Origin: Planctomycetota bacterium
GTDB lineage: Bacteria > Planctomycetota > UBA11346
DNA length: 9,158 bases
NCBI GenBank assembly: GCA_024641365.1
Contig: JAHEDF010000134.1
Coordinates: 1-9,158, forward strand
Direction: 5' to 3'
A program made the translations under genes and the position numbers. Under the pieces are notes generated by a model. That model was given only the letters and a program-made list of their open reading frames with translations. It made no database searches and was not told the origin of the DNA. This document shows positions 1-5,777 of the stretch, piece after piece. Every line of letters starts with the position of its first letter. The first letter of the stretch is position 1.

Positions 1-194
1 TAGGTCAATAAATCACATAATAAATTCAAAAGGGCTGAAAGCCCGACACATGATACATCACCGAAATAAATGAAAGCCGAATGCAATACGGATAATAAAT
101 ATATGTCGGTCCTTCAGACCTCTTTTTTTATTTATCATTTATACCTGTACCTAGGGCTGCACCCTAGGCTCCTATATGCCGCGCCTTTGGCGCT
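1..194. repeat. Palindromic-ended element X, copy 1 (left end cut off by window)
   Basis: Nearly identical to positions 2034-2226; the only difference I see is in the T-run (121-129 against 2154-2161). Inside are a GGGCTGAAAGCCC hairpin (about 34-46) and a GGTCCTTCAGACC hairpin followed by a T-run (about 108-129). The right end (150-194) holds two palindromes, CCTAGGGCTGCACCCTAGG and GCGCCTTTGGCGC. The matching left inverted end lies before the window. There is no coding capacity. Most likely a small non-autonomous mobile or REP/BIME-like element; the class is inferred. Confidence 0.8.
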
Positions 195-214
195 CAATTT
201 TGGCAGATAATAAT

Positions 215-256
215 TTCGCCCTTCGCCCTTCGCCCTTCGCCCTTCGCCGTTCGCCT
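215..256. repeat. 7-bp tandem repeat (TTCGCCC), six units
   Basis: Four perfect TTCGCCC units (215-242) are followed by TTCGCCG and TTCGCCT (243-256). The array sits directly after element X, beginning in a conserved ATAATTTCGCC junction. The equivalent array at 2247-2274 has only four units, so unit number differs between otherwise near-identical blocks. Confidence 0.85.
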
Positions 257-300
257 TGCGCGCCCATAACGTTAACCCGGGCGGGAGGGCAACGCCCGAC

Positions 301-438
301 CCGGACGCCGAGTGACGGTTGGCGGGCAAAATAGTCGCGTAGCGACGCCCGCCAATTTTTTCCTAGCGCAGCGTAGAAAAAAAGTTCCCGACAAAGTCCG
401 TGGGGGTTTGGGGGCAAAGCCCCCGAAACAAAAAGCTA
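301..438 (+). repeat. Three-hairpin repeat, copy A
   Basis: Conserved lead CCGGACGCCGAG. Hairpin 1 (319-355) has outer arms TTGGCGGGC and GCCCGCCAA and an inner stem GTCGC/GCGAC, and is followed by six T. Hairpin 2 (about 356-383) is a T6/A7 stem with an inner CTA/TAG pairing. A linker carries CGACAAAG (389-396). Hairpin 3 (406-429) has arms GTTTGGGGGC and GCCCCC-G-AAAC. The right end supplies the TAG stop (complement of 436-438) of the TPR gene. Hairpin 1 plus T6 also looks like an intrinsic terminator for plus-strand transcription. A smaller stem (GGGC-AAC-GCCC, 287-297) precedes the unit. Confidence 0.85.
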
Positions 439-1584
439 TTTCTCACGCTCAAGCCACGTTTGATATTGTGGTGATTTAACAAAATCGGCGTAGGCGGGCA
501 CCTTCGACAGATCTTGAATTTCTATCGCAAATCGCTTTTTTACTTCACCGAGCCAATCAAGTACGGTATCATAATCTTTTTCTTTGAGGGCAATCTCGAG
601 GCCTGCCCACCAAACATTTTGTAAATTTGGCTCAAGCTCCATGGCACGTTTGATGTGTACGCGCGCCTCTTTTAAATTGCCGCTCGTTACATGAACCATT
701 GCGCGCAGTGTACACATCCAGGCATCATCAGTCTTTAAAATGCCTGCAATAGTATCAATGCATACCAGACATTCTTTGAAACGTTTGGCTAATATATAGC
801 GATCTATATTAATCAGATGAATACTGGGATCGGCTGGGAATTTCTTGACATACTCTTCCATTACGGATGCGTAGAGCACTTGGTCGAGATTTTGTGCCGC
901 CATGACACGTTGAATTTGGATGGCCTTGGTTTCTTTGACTGCCTCAGGAAGTGAATCAAGGACCTCGAATAATTCCTTGAATTTTCCCGCAGAGCGTAAT
1001 TTCGGCAATTTATTAAAACTATCTAAGACGAGAGTTGCCTGATCTTTTCCGATTTTAAATACACGTTCCAATATGCCTGGTTCACCAATAGCTAATACAG
1101 GTACAAATAAATTACGAATTGTGAGGCTAAAATTTTCACCAGTGGCATAAACATACACATCATGTACTTGTGGTTTGCCAGCGCCATTATCTTCGAGTGC
1201 AAAGTCGTGATAATTGCATGCGCCGTTTGGCTGTAACATCCGGAAAAGCGCATGCCAGTGTTTGTTTTCAAGATAAACACGCAGCACATGATAATTGCCA
1301 CCACCAGCGATTGCTCCAGCAATTTGACCGGGCAACTGCAAGTTGGCGGGTGTTTTTGCGAAGCCCGCTACCGAATCTGCATAGACCTGAGGAGACAATC
1401 CCAAAGGAGTTAAGGCGAGCTCTCCAAGTCGTTCTTGGCTAAAATCGGCGGCCAGTCGAGCGCCGCTATCACCGGCATTTAATCCCGCCGCAACCTCAGT
1501 TGCCCATTCGGTAACGATTTTTTCATTTAATTCGGCGGCTACGGCATTGAGGCACAGTAAGGCACAAAAGAGAATGCGAATCAT
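436..1584 (-). CDS. Exported TPR-containing protein of PVC type
   Basis: A 382-residue protein of unknown molecular role, probably periplasmic or surface-exposed. Residues 1-17 form a short signal peptide ending AVAA before ELN, with no lipobox. The N-terminal half (about 20-165) carries the run NYHDF (124-128) and DVYVYATGE (142-150), which I associate with an uncharacterised domain of planctomycetal and verrucomicrobial TPR proteins. The C-terminal half (about 190-345) is helical, with one clear TPR-like pair near 286-319 ending AMELEPN. The tail contains YADFVKSPQYQTWL. The ATG at 1584 follows AAAGGACAG about 2-10 bases upstream, a good ribosome binding site. The gene stands alone between two repeat blocks, and its TAG stop lies at the end of copy A. 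TPR proteins usually act as scaffolds; no enzyme motif is visible. Confidence 0.88.
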   Translation of the reverse strand: MIRILFCALLCLNAVAAELNEKIVTEWATEVAAGLNAGDSGARLAADFSQERLGELALTPLGLSPQVYADSVAGFAKTPANLQLPGQIAGAIAGGGNYHVLRVYLENKHWHALFRMLQPNGACNYHDFALEDNGAGKPQVHDVYVYATGENFSLTIRNLFVPVLAIGEPGILERVFKIGKDQATLVLDSFNKLPKLRSAGKFKELFEVLDSLPEAVKETKAIQIQRVMAAQNLDQVLYASVMEEYVKKFPADPSIHLINIDRYILAKRFKECLVCIDTIAGILKTDDAWMCTLRAMVHVTSGNLKEARVHIKRAMELEPNLQNVWWAGLEIALKEKDYDTVLDWLGEVKKRFAIEIQDLSKVPAYADFVKSPQYQTWLEREK

Positions 1585-1622
1585 GGCTGTCCTTTAATTA
1601 GGGGCGACAATTTGTAATATAA

Positions 1623-1646
1623 ATGCATTATGCTGTCATTATGCAT
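1623..1646. promoter_or_regulatory. Imperfect inverted repeat upstream of TPR gene
   Basis: ATGCATTATG and CATTATGCAT pair at 9 of 10 positions around a CTGT loop, about 40 bp upstream of the TPR gene start. Size and position suit an operator for a dimeric regulator, but no convincing -35/-10 pair accompanies it. The sequence is AT-rich, so chance is possible. Confidence 0.25.
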
Positions 1647-1734
1647 GATGGGCAAAATACATGCACTCATAGCGGAGGCAATCAACCATTTAAAAGAGAT
1701 GTAAACCCCCTAACGCAACAAAAACCACCGTTTT

Positions 1735-1826
1735 TTGAAAAAAATCCCAAAAGAACAAACCAAGTCCGCAGCGCAAATGAGCAAGTGCCGACAAAGACGA
1801 GGGCACAACCCTCAAAACCCCAGCGT
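1735..1826 (+). repeat. Decayed three-hairpin repeat relic H
   Basis: The order of parts resembles copies A-F: a TTTTTT/AAAAAAA segment near 1733-1744, an AGCGCA segment (1770-1775), the linker CCGACAAAG (1788-1796), then a stem GAGGG-CACAA-CCCTC (1799-1813) followed by AAAAC. Hairpin 1 is not recognisable. The assignment rests on the linker plus the hairpin 3 position and is tentative. Confidence 0.5.
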
Positions 1827-1872
1827 TCGCCATTTGCCAAATAAAATAAAATTAATGTCCTATAAAAAATTA

Positions 1873-1892
1873 GCGAGGGCCTGCGAGGGCCT
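1873..1892. repeat. 10-bp tandem duplication GCGAGGGCCT
   Basis: GCGAGGGCCT occurs twice in a row (1873-1882 and 1883-1892). The GCGAGGGC core also appears in the right arms of copies E and F (GCGCGAGGGC), so this may be a leftover of the same repeat system. Confidence 0.55.
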
Positions 1893-1896
1893 AACC

Positions 1897-1926
1897 GGGA
1901 CAGACACCTGCTTCCACCTGTCACAC
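1897..1926. repeat. REP-like stem containing GGGACAGACACC
   Basis: GACAG (1899-1903) can pair with CTGTC (1918-1922), and CACCTG occurs twice inside. The GGGACAGACACC motif resembles sequences I associate with REP elements mobilised by REP-associated Y1 transposases. This is recollection rather than a search result, and no such transposase is in the window. Confidence 0.35.
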
Positions 1927-1992
1927 AATGGCTTACATCTTTTTTTCAACGTAAAAATGAAAAAATAGACGAACAGATGTCGTCATAACCCA

Positions 1993-2226
1993 AGCGCCAA
2001 CGGCGCGACATATATGAGCCTAGGGTGCAGCCCTAGGTCAATAAATCACATAATAAATTCAAAAGGGCTGAAAGCCCGACACATGATACATCACCGAAAT
2101 AAATGAAAGCCGAATGCAATACGGATAATAAATATATGTCGGTCCTTCAGACCTTTTTTTTATTTATCATTTATACCTGTACCTAGGGCTGCACCCTAGG
2201 CTCCTATATGCCGCGCCTTTGGCGCT
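1993..2226. repeat. Palindromic-ended element X, copy 2 (complete, 234 bp)
   Basis: The left end 1993-2037 and right end 2182-2226 are 45-bp inverted repeats matching at 42 positions. Each end is built of two palindromes: GCGCC-AAC-GGCGC (left) or GCGCC-TTT-GGCGC (right), and CCTAGGG-loop-CCCTAGG. The interior carries GGGCTGAAAGCCC and GGTCCTTCAGACC followed by eight T. It is noncoding. The size and hairpin ends suit a MITE-like or REP/BIME-like element. I see no clear target-site duplication. Confidence 0.85.
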
Positions 2227-2246
2227 CAATTTTGGCAGATAATAAT

Positions 2247-2274
2247 TTCGCCGTTCGCCCTTCGCCCTTCGCAC
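2247..2274. repeat. 7-bp tandem repeat, four units
   Basis: TTCGCCG, TTCGCCC, TTCGCCC and TTCGCAC follow element X copy 2 in the same place as the six-unit array at 215-256. Confidence 0.8.
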
Positions 2275-2311
2275 CCATAACGTTAACCCGACCGGGAGGG
2301 CAAAGCCCGAC

Positions 2312-2441
2312 CCGGACGCCGAGTGACGGTGGGCGGGCAAAATAGCGCGCAGCGCGCCCGCCCATTTTTTCCTAGCGGAGCGTAGAAAAAAAGCTCCCGA
2401 CAAAGTCCGTGGGGTTTGGGGCAACGCCCCGAAACAAATAA
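2312..2441 (+). repeat. Three-hairpin repeat, copy B
   Basis: Same order as copy A. Hairpin 1 has arms TGGGCGGGC/GCCCGCCCA with inner GCGC/GCGC, then T6. Hairpin 2 has a T6/A7 stem with loop GAG. CGACAAAG is at 2398-2405. Hairpin 3 is GTTTGGGGC-AAC-GCCCC-G-AAAC. It is followed directly by copy C. A short GGGC-AAA-GCCC stem (about 2298-2308) precedes it, as in block 1. Confidence 0.85.
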
Positions 2442-2571
2442 CCGGACGCCGAGTGACGGTGGGCGGGCAAAATAGCGCGCAGCGCGCCCGCCCATTTTTT
2501 GCAAGCGCAGCGCAGTAAAAAAAGCTCCCGACAAAGTCCGCGGGGTTTGGGGCAACGCCCCGAAACAAACA
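2442..2571 (+). repeat. Three-hairpin repeat, copy C (tandem to B)
   Basis: Tandem to copy B. Hairpin 1 is identical to B, but hairpin 2 differs (TTTTTTGCAAGCG against CGCAGTAAAAAAA). The linker CGACAAAG is at 2529-2536, and TCCGCGGGG replaces TCCGTGGGG. Variation between tandem neighbours suggests that individual hairpins were swapped or diverged separately. Confidence 0.85.
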
Positions 2572-2645
2572 GTCCCGACAAAGTCCGTGGGGGTTTGGGG
2601 GCAAAGCCCCCGAAACAAAAAGCCTAGGCCCCCGAAGCAAAAAGC
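2572..2645 (+). repeat. Partial copy D plus duplicated right-end fragment
   Basis: Only the right part is present: CGACAAAG (2576-2583) and the GGGGGC-AAA-GCCCCC hairpin. The 18-bp end at 2606-2623 is repeated at 2628-2645 with one change (GAAAC to GAAGC). CTAG lies between them. The second fragment lies within the coding region of the neighbouring minus-strand gene. Confidence 0.8.
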
Positions 2646-3343
2646 ATTTCAGACAACTTCCAAGAACCAGCGTCGGTCTTTTTGAACCACAAATTTGTTG
2701 ATGGCGTTTTAATTAAATACGCATCATCACCATATTTTTGTATAAAAACAATATTGTCATCAAATTTATCTCTGAGTTCTGACATATTAATACAATTGTT
2801 TTCGTACTGATCATCTGCCGTAAATGTTAACCGTTCTGGTAGGCAATAGGTTTCGAGCTGGGGTTCATTTGCGCTAATAATTCCTGCGCTTAATTCGTTG
2901 AACGACACGAGTAATTCTAATGGCAGGGTTATGTTTTCTTGATGGCTAGGAATGTAGTCAGCCGTTTTATTTTCTGAGGGCACGTTGTGATTGAGGGTTG
3001 TGGATTGCTGAGCAACACCAGCTTTGGGTTCCAATGCCACAGTTTCTTCGGTCGTTTCCATCGCTAATAAAGTTTCGTCGTCTAGAGTTGTTTCATGTGA
3101 ATGCTGATAATGACTTAACGCAGCAGGGGGCGCTACCTGTCTAAGCAGAGGTATGCGAACACGATGACGTGTGTGAGTAGGACGCATATCGTTTTTGCGA
3201 TATCGGCGCGATCCCAGCAAAACAGGCTCATGGAGGGCTTTAGCGACCGGAGCGTTCTTTTTAATAACCAGAACTTCATCGGTCTGTGCAGCACGATTAT
3301 CGCGGATTACTAAGCGAGGCGGGGTGATGCAGGCGCTGTTCAT
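2624..3343 (-). CDS. Orphan protein with repeat-derived C-terminus
   Basis: A 239-residue protein I do not recognise. There is no signal peptide and no membrane segment. Residues 8-70 are rich in Arg and Lys (for example RRYRKNDMR, 46-54). Residues 80-135 are acidic and Thr/Glu-rich, probably disordered. Residues 165-239 look folded, with DDNIVFIQKYGDDAYLIK (195-212) and NLWFKK (217-222) suggesting beta strands. The ATG at 3343 is preferred because GGAGGT lies five bases upstream; a further in-frame ATG at 3361 has a weaker site. The last residues, LFASGA, and the TAG stop are encoded by repeat fragment D, so the original C-terminus may have been replaced. Being Glu/Asp- and Arg-rich without export signal, it probably acts in the cytoplasm. 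No function is proposed. Confidence 0.65.
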   Translation of the reverse strand: MNSACITPPRLVIRDNRAAQTDEVLVIKKNAPVAKALHEPVLLGSRRYRKNDMRPTHTRHRVRIPLLRQVAPPAALSHYQHSHETTLDDETLLAMETTEETVALEPKAGVAQQSTTLNHNVPSENKTADYIPSHQENITLPLELLVSFNELSAGIISANEPQLETYCLPERLTFTADDQYENNCINMSELRDKFDDNIVFIQKYGDDAYLIKTPSTNLWFKKTDAGSWKLSEMLFASGA

Positions 3344-3691
3344 GGTGACCTCCATGACCATCTCTACGAGGCAGCTGTGATTTTCTTATTGGGTAATTCC
3401 ATTGATAATATTAGGGGCATGGTCATAAGGAGCAAAACCACGTAAAGCACAGGACTTAGTGCGAATCTTATGCACCACGATGAGCATGAGCAGCAATAGA
3501 AATCGGCGCTGTGGGTGTCCTCACTTTGCGAGAAGGCATTCGATCATGTCAGGTTATTGTAAGTAAAAACCACATAGCGAAAACGATTCGAGGATGAAAA
3601 TGTCAGCCTCGTGTCAGGGTTTTAAATAATGAGCATCGTGATTAGCTCGCATCGGTACGCAGATGCGATGAAACAAGGAGCGCTTGGAAAT
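3344..3691. other. Divergent intergenic region
   Basis: It lies between the orphan gene (-) and the sulfatase (+), so promoters for both should be here, but I find no confident -35/-10 pair. A small stem CGAGG/CCTCG lies near 3588-3610. The frame of the sulfatase stays open upstream to 3629, but that extension has no ribosome binding site and would bury the signal peptide. No three-hairpin repeat occurs here. Confidence 0.5.
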
Positions 3692-5113
3692 ATGAGCCAC
3701 ATGATTTTAAAAATAAGCAACAAATTTCGCAGCAAAGCTTGGTGCGTTATACTACTGGTTACATTTAGTTGGGCGGTCCATGCTGCTGAGCGTCCGAATA
3801 TTATTATAATATTTGTCGACGATATGACCTATGGTGGCATTGGTTACGAAAATCCTCAAGTGAAAACCCCACATTTAAATGCGTTAGCCGCACAAGGATT
3901 GATTTTGAAACAGGCCTTTGCTGCGTCACCGATTTGTGCGGCGAGCCGTGCATCTGGCATGACCGGATTATATCCACAACAACACGGTGTTATTTCCTTA
4001 GACGCAGGTAAATTTTCGACCTTTAAAGAAAAAGGCGACAAAGCAGCACAAACATTGCCGAATTATTTACGTCAGGCTGGCTATTATACGGCGATGTACG
4101 GGAAATCGCATCTCGGTGATCCGAAGTCGTATGGTTTTGAAGAAGGCAAGGAATATAAAGACGTGTTTGATAAAGAAACATTTACGACGTGTGAGGCGTT
4201 TCTGGAACGCGCCAAAGATTTAGGAAAGCCCTTTTTTCTTTGGCTCTCTCCACGACAACCACATGTGCCATTGATCCCAGAACAACAATGGCTGGACCTC
4301 TATGACGAAAATACGTTAACGCCGCCTGAAAATTTTCTCGAAAAGCCGTTAACGGAAAGTATTTACAATCAAGGTAAACCGGGGGAAAATTATTACCGCG
4401 ATAGTGGCTATACTAAAAATTGGCTAAAATTACCATCTGGTCCACCGCGTTCGACTGATGTCATTAAAAAATTTACGAAGGCTTATTATGCAACCATTAG
4501 CCATTTGGATAGTCAAATAGGACATTTCAAACAACGTCTGGATGAATTAGCACTCAGCGATAACACCATCATTTTCTTTATCTCCGATAACGGCTATCAC
4601 TTAGGCAGCCATGGCCTCGGTAATAAAATTACTATGCATGAAGAATCAGTACACTTACCAATGTTTGTGACCTGGCCTCAGGGCATCAAACCGGCACAAC
4701 AATCAGCAGCTTTAGTTTCCAGCCTCGATATTTTCCCAACAGTTTTATCATTGGCAGTAGCCGCAATTCCTGAACAAATCATGGGTAAATCCTTAGAGCC
4801 ATTATTTAATGATCCAACAGTCGCAATTCGTGACGTGGTATTTAGTGAATGTGCAGGTGTCGGCAGCAAGCCAGGCGATGGTCATCGCATGGCTCGCTCA
4901 CAAGAGTGGAAATATGTGCTCACCGATACCAACGAAGAATATTTATTTGATCTCACCCGTGATAAGACAGAACAAATCAATGTCCTCAAAGATCCCACGC
5001 AAACACACTCAGTCACCGCCGAACATTTACGCAAAGCCATGGCCGAATGGATGAAAAATATAAACGACCGCCCCTTCGAGCCAAAAAAATCAGCTGAGTC
5101 AACGGGACAATAA
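3692..5113 (+). CDS. Secreted sulfatase (type I, arylsulfatase family)
   Basis: Hydrolyses sulfate esters, probably on a glycan, outside the cytoplasm. Numbering runs from the upstream ATG at 3629 (494 codons). The hydrophobic segment at 38-51 followed by HAAERPN is a signal peptide, so the start is more likely 3692 (residue 22; AAGGAG 11 bases upstream) or 3701. Type I sulfatase features: metal-binding DD at 64-65, formylglycine motif C103-A-A-S-R107 followed by MTGLYP, YGKSHLG (157-163, K159), PH at 211-212, SDNGYHLGSHGL (319-330, D320/N321) and K333. The C-terminal subdomain has SSLDIFPTVLSLA (364-376). The motif is C-x-A-x-R rather than the usual C-x-P-x-R. Length is normal for the family. 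An orphan lipoprotein gene follows 58 bp downstream and is probably cotranscribed. Substrate cannot be inferred. Confidence 0.93.
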   Translation: MSHMILKISNKFRSKAWCVILLVTFSWAVHAAERPNIIIIFVDDMTYGGIGYENPQVKTPHLNALAAQGLILKQAFAASPICAASRASGMTGLYPQQHGVISLDAGKFSTFKEKGDKAAQTLPNYLRQAGYYTAMYGKSHLGDPKSYGFEEGKEYKDVFDKETFTTCEAFLERAKDLGKPFFLWLSPRQPHVPLIPEQQWLDLYDENTLTPPENFLEKPLTESIYNQGKPGENYYRDSGYTKNWLKLPSGPPRSTDVIKKFTKAYYATISHLDSQIGHFKQRLDELALSDNTIIFFISDNGYHLGSHGLGNKITMHEESVHLPMFVTWPQGIKPAQQSAALVSSLDIFPTVLSLAVAAIPEQIMGKSLEPLFNDPTVAIRDVVFSECAGVGSKPGDGHRMARSQEWKYVLTDTNEEYLFDLTRDKTEQINVLKDPTQTHSVTAEHLRKAMAEWMKNINDRPFEPKKSAESTGQ

Positions 5114-5171
5114 ATAAAAATTATTTTTTCATTTACGATGCATTTTTGTCCTTTACCCTTTGCCCATTACT

Positions 5172-5726
5172 ATGACCTACTCACAACTTAACCGTAGTCT
5201 GCTGTTTTTTTTAATAATAGGTATTATCGCTGTGATGAGTGCCTGCGCAGAGGAAAAGACACCAATGAAAGCAGAACGAGCATTAGAGAAAAGCGACGGC
5301 GATCGAACGTTGGTTCAACATAACCAAGGTGGCCCAACTGATACGGTAGTATTCTATCCCTATTATGAGCAACGGGCGGTGTTGATGATTCATATTGGCA
5401 ATAAAGACAAATCTTTTCCCGCAAGTGGTTCGGTGTCACTTTTACCCCCAACAACGACGCGTGAGGGCATTGATAAATTCATTAATAATTCGTATTCCGA
5501 TGCGTTGCATCCCGATGCCCCTGAAGCAATGGAGACGATTAAATTACCGGCTGATATTATTCAGGTAAAGGCAGGCGATATTATTGGTCAAGACACGAAT
5601 CCTTCCGATGAAAAAGAGGTTTTTGATAATTATCGCGTTAAATTATCTGTAAAAAAACATAACGCTGCGGGTAAATTTACCCTGTCAGCAATAGAAGATG
5701 ACGTCAGTGTCTTTTTGAAAAAATAA
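5172..5726 (+). CDS. Predicted lipoprotein of unknown function
   Basis: A 184-residue protein with an N-terminal hydrophobic segment ending VMSAC, an acceptable lipobox, so it is probably lipid-anchored. The ATG at 5172 is preferred over an in-frame TTG at 5160. Neither has a clear ribosome binding site, which fits translation coupled to the sulfatase upstream. After the Cys comes a charged linker, then a probably beta-rich domain (about 55-184) with VVFYPYY and AVLMIHIGNKDKSF, a central region with DALHPDAPEAME, and a C-terminal KFTLSAIEDDVSVFLKK. I recognise no family. It sits between a sulfatase and the convergent BNR lipoprotein, suggesting a role in the same extracellular process. A binding or accessory protein is one guess. 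Confidence 0.75.
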   Translation: MTYSQLNRSLLFFLIIGIIAVMSACAEEKTPMKAERALEKSDGDRTLVQHNQGGPTDTVVFYPYYEQRAVLMIHIGNKDKSFPASGSVSLLPPTTTREGIDKFINNSYSDALHPDAPEAMETIKLPADIIQVKAGDIIGQDTNPSDEKEVFDNYRVKLSVKKHNAAGKFTLSAIEDDVSVFLKK

Positions 5727-5777
5727 TGAGCTAAATTGCATTTAGGTTAAAATACGCGGAATATTATTTACAGCAAA

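Larger units (their letters stand above)
1585..1992. other. Intergenic region with decayed repeats, no gene
   Basis: Reading frames here are short, lysine- or proline-rich and show no protein-like pattern. The stretch holds the upstream region of the TPR gene (inverted repeat at 1623-1646), a decayed three-hairpin relic (about 1735-1826), a 10-bp direct duplication (1873-1892) and a REP-like stem (1897-1926). Confidence 0.7.

Noticed and set aside
215..256. CRISPR-like array
   Set aside because: The 7-bp units are directly tandem with no spacers.
135..417. Reading frames over the first repeat block
   Set aside because: They encode heptamer- and hairpin-derived low-complexity peptides and match the frames in the second repeat block, as expected from repeat DNA.
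1623..1844. Plus-strand 73-codon frame
   Set aside because: Proline- and lysine-rich, no ribosome binding site, overlaps the inverted repeat and relic H.
2167..2640. Long minus-strand reading frame (157 codons), with overlapping frames at 2283-2618 and 2372-2581
   Set aside because: It lies wholly in repeat sequence and its translated segments simply repeat with the DNA units; there is no start signal or protein-like composition.
3629..3691. Upstream ATG start for the first sulfatase
   Set aside because: It lacks a ribosome binding site and would put about 20 extra residues before the signal peptide; 3692 or 3701 fits better.
4036..4043. Additional CGACAAAG
   Set aside because: It is inside the sulfatase coding sequence with no flanking hairpins, so it is a chance match.
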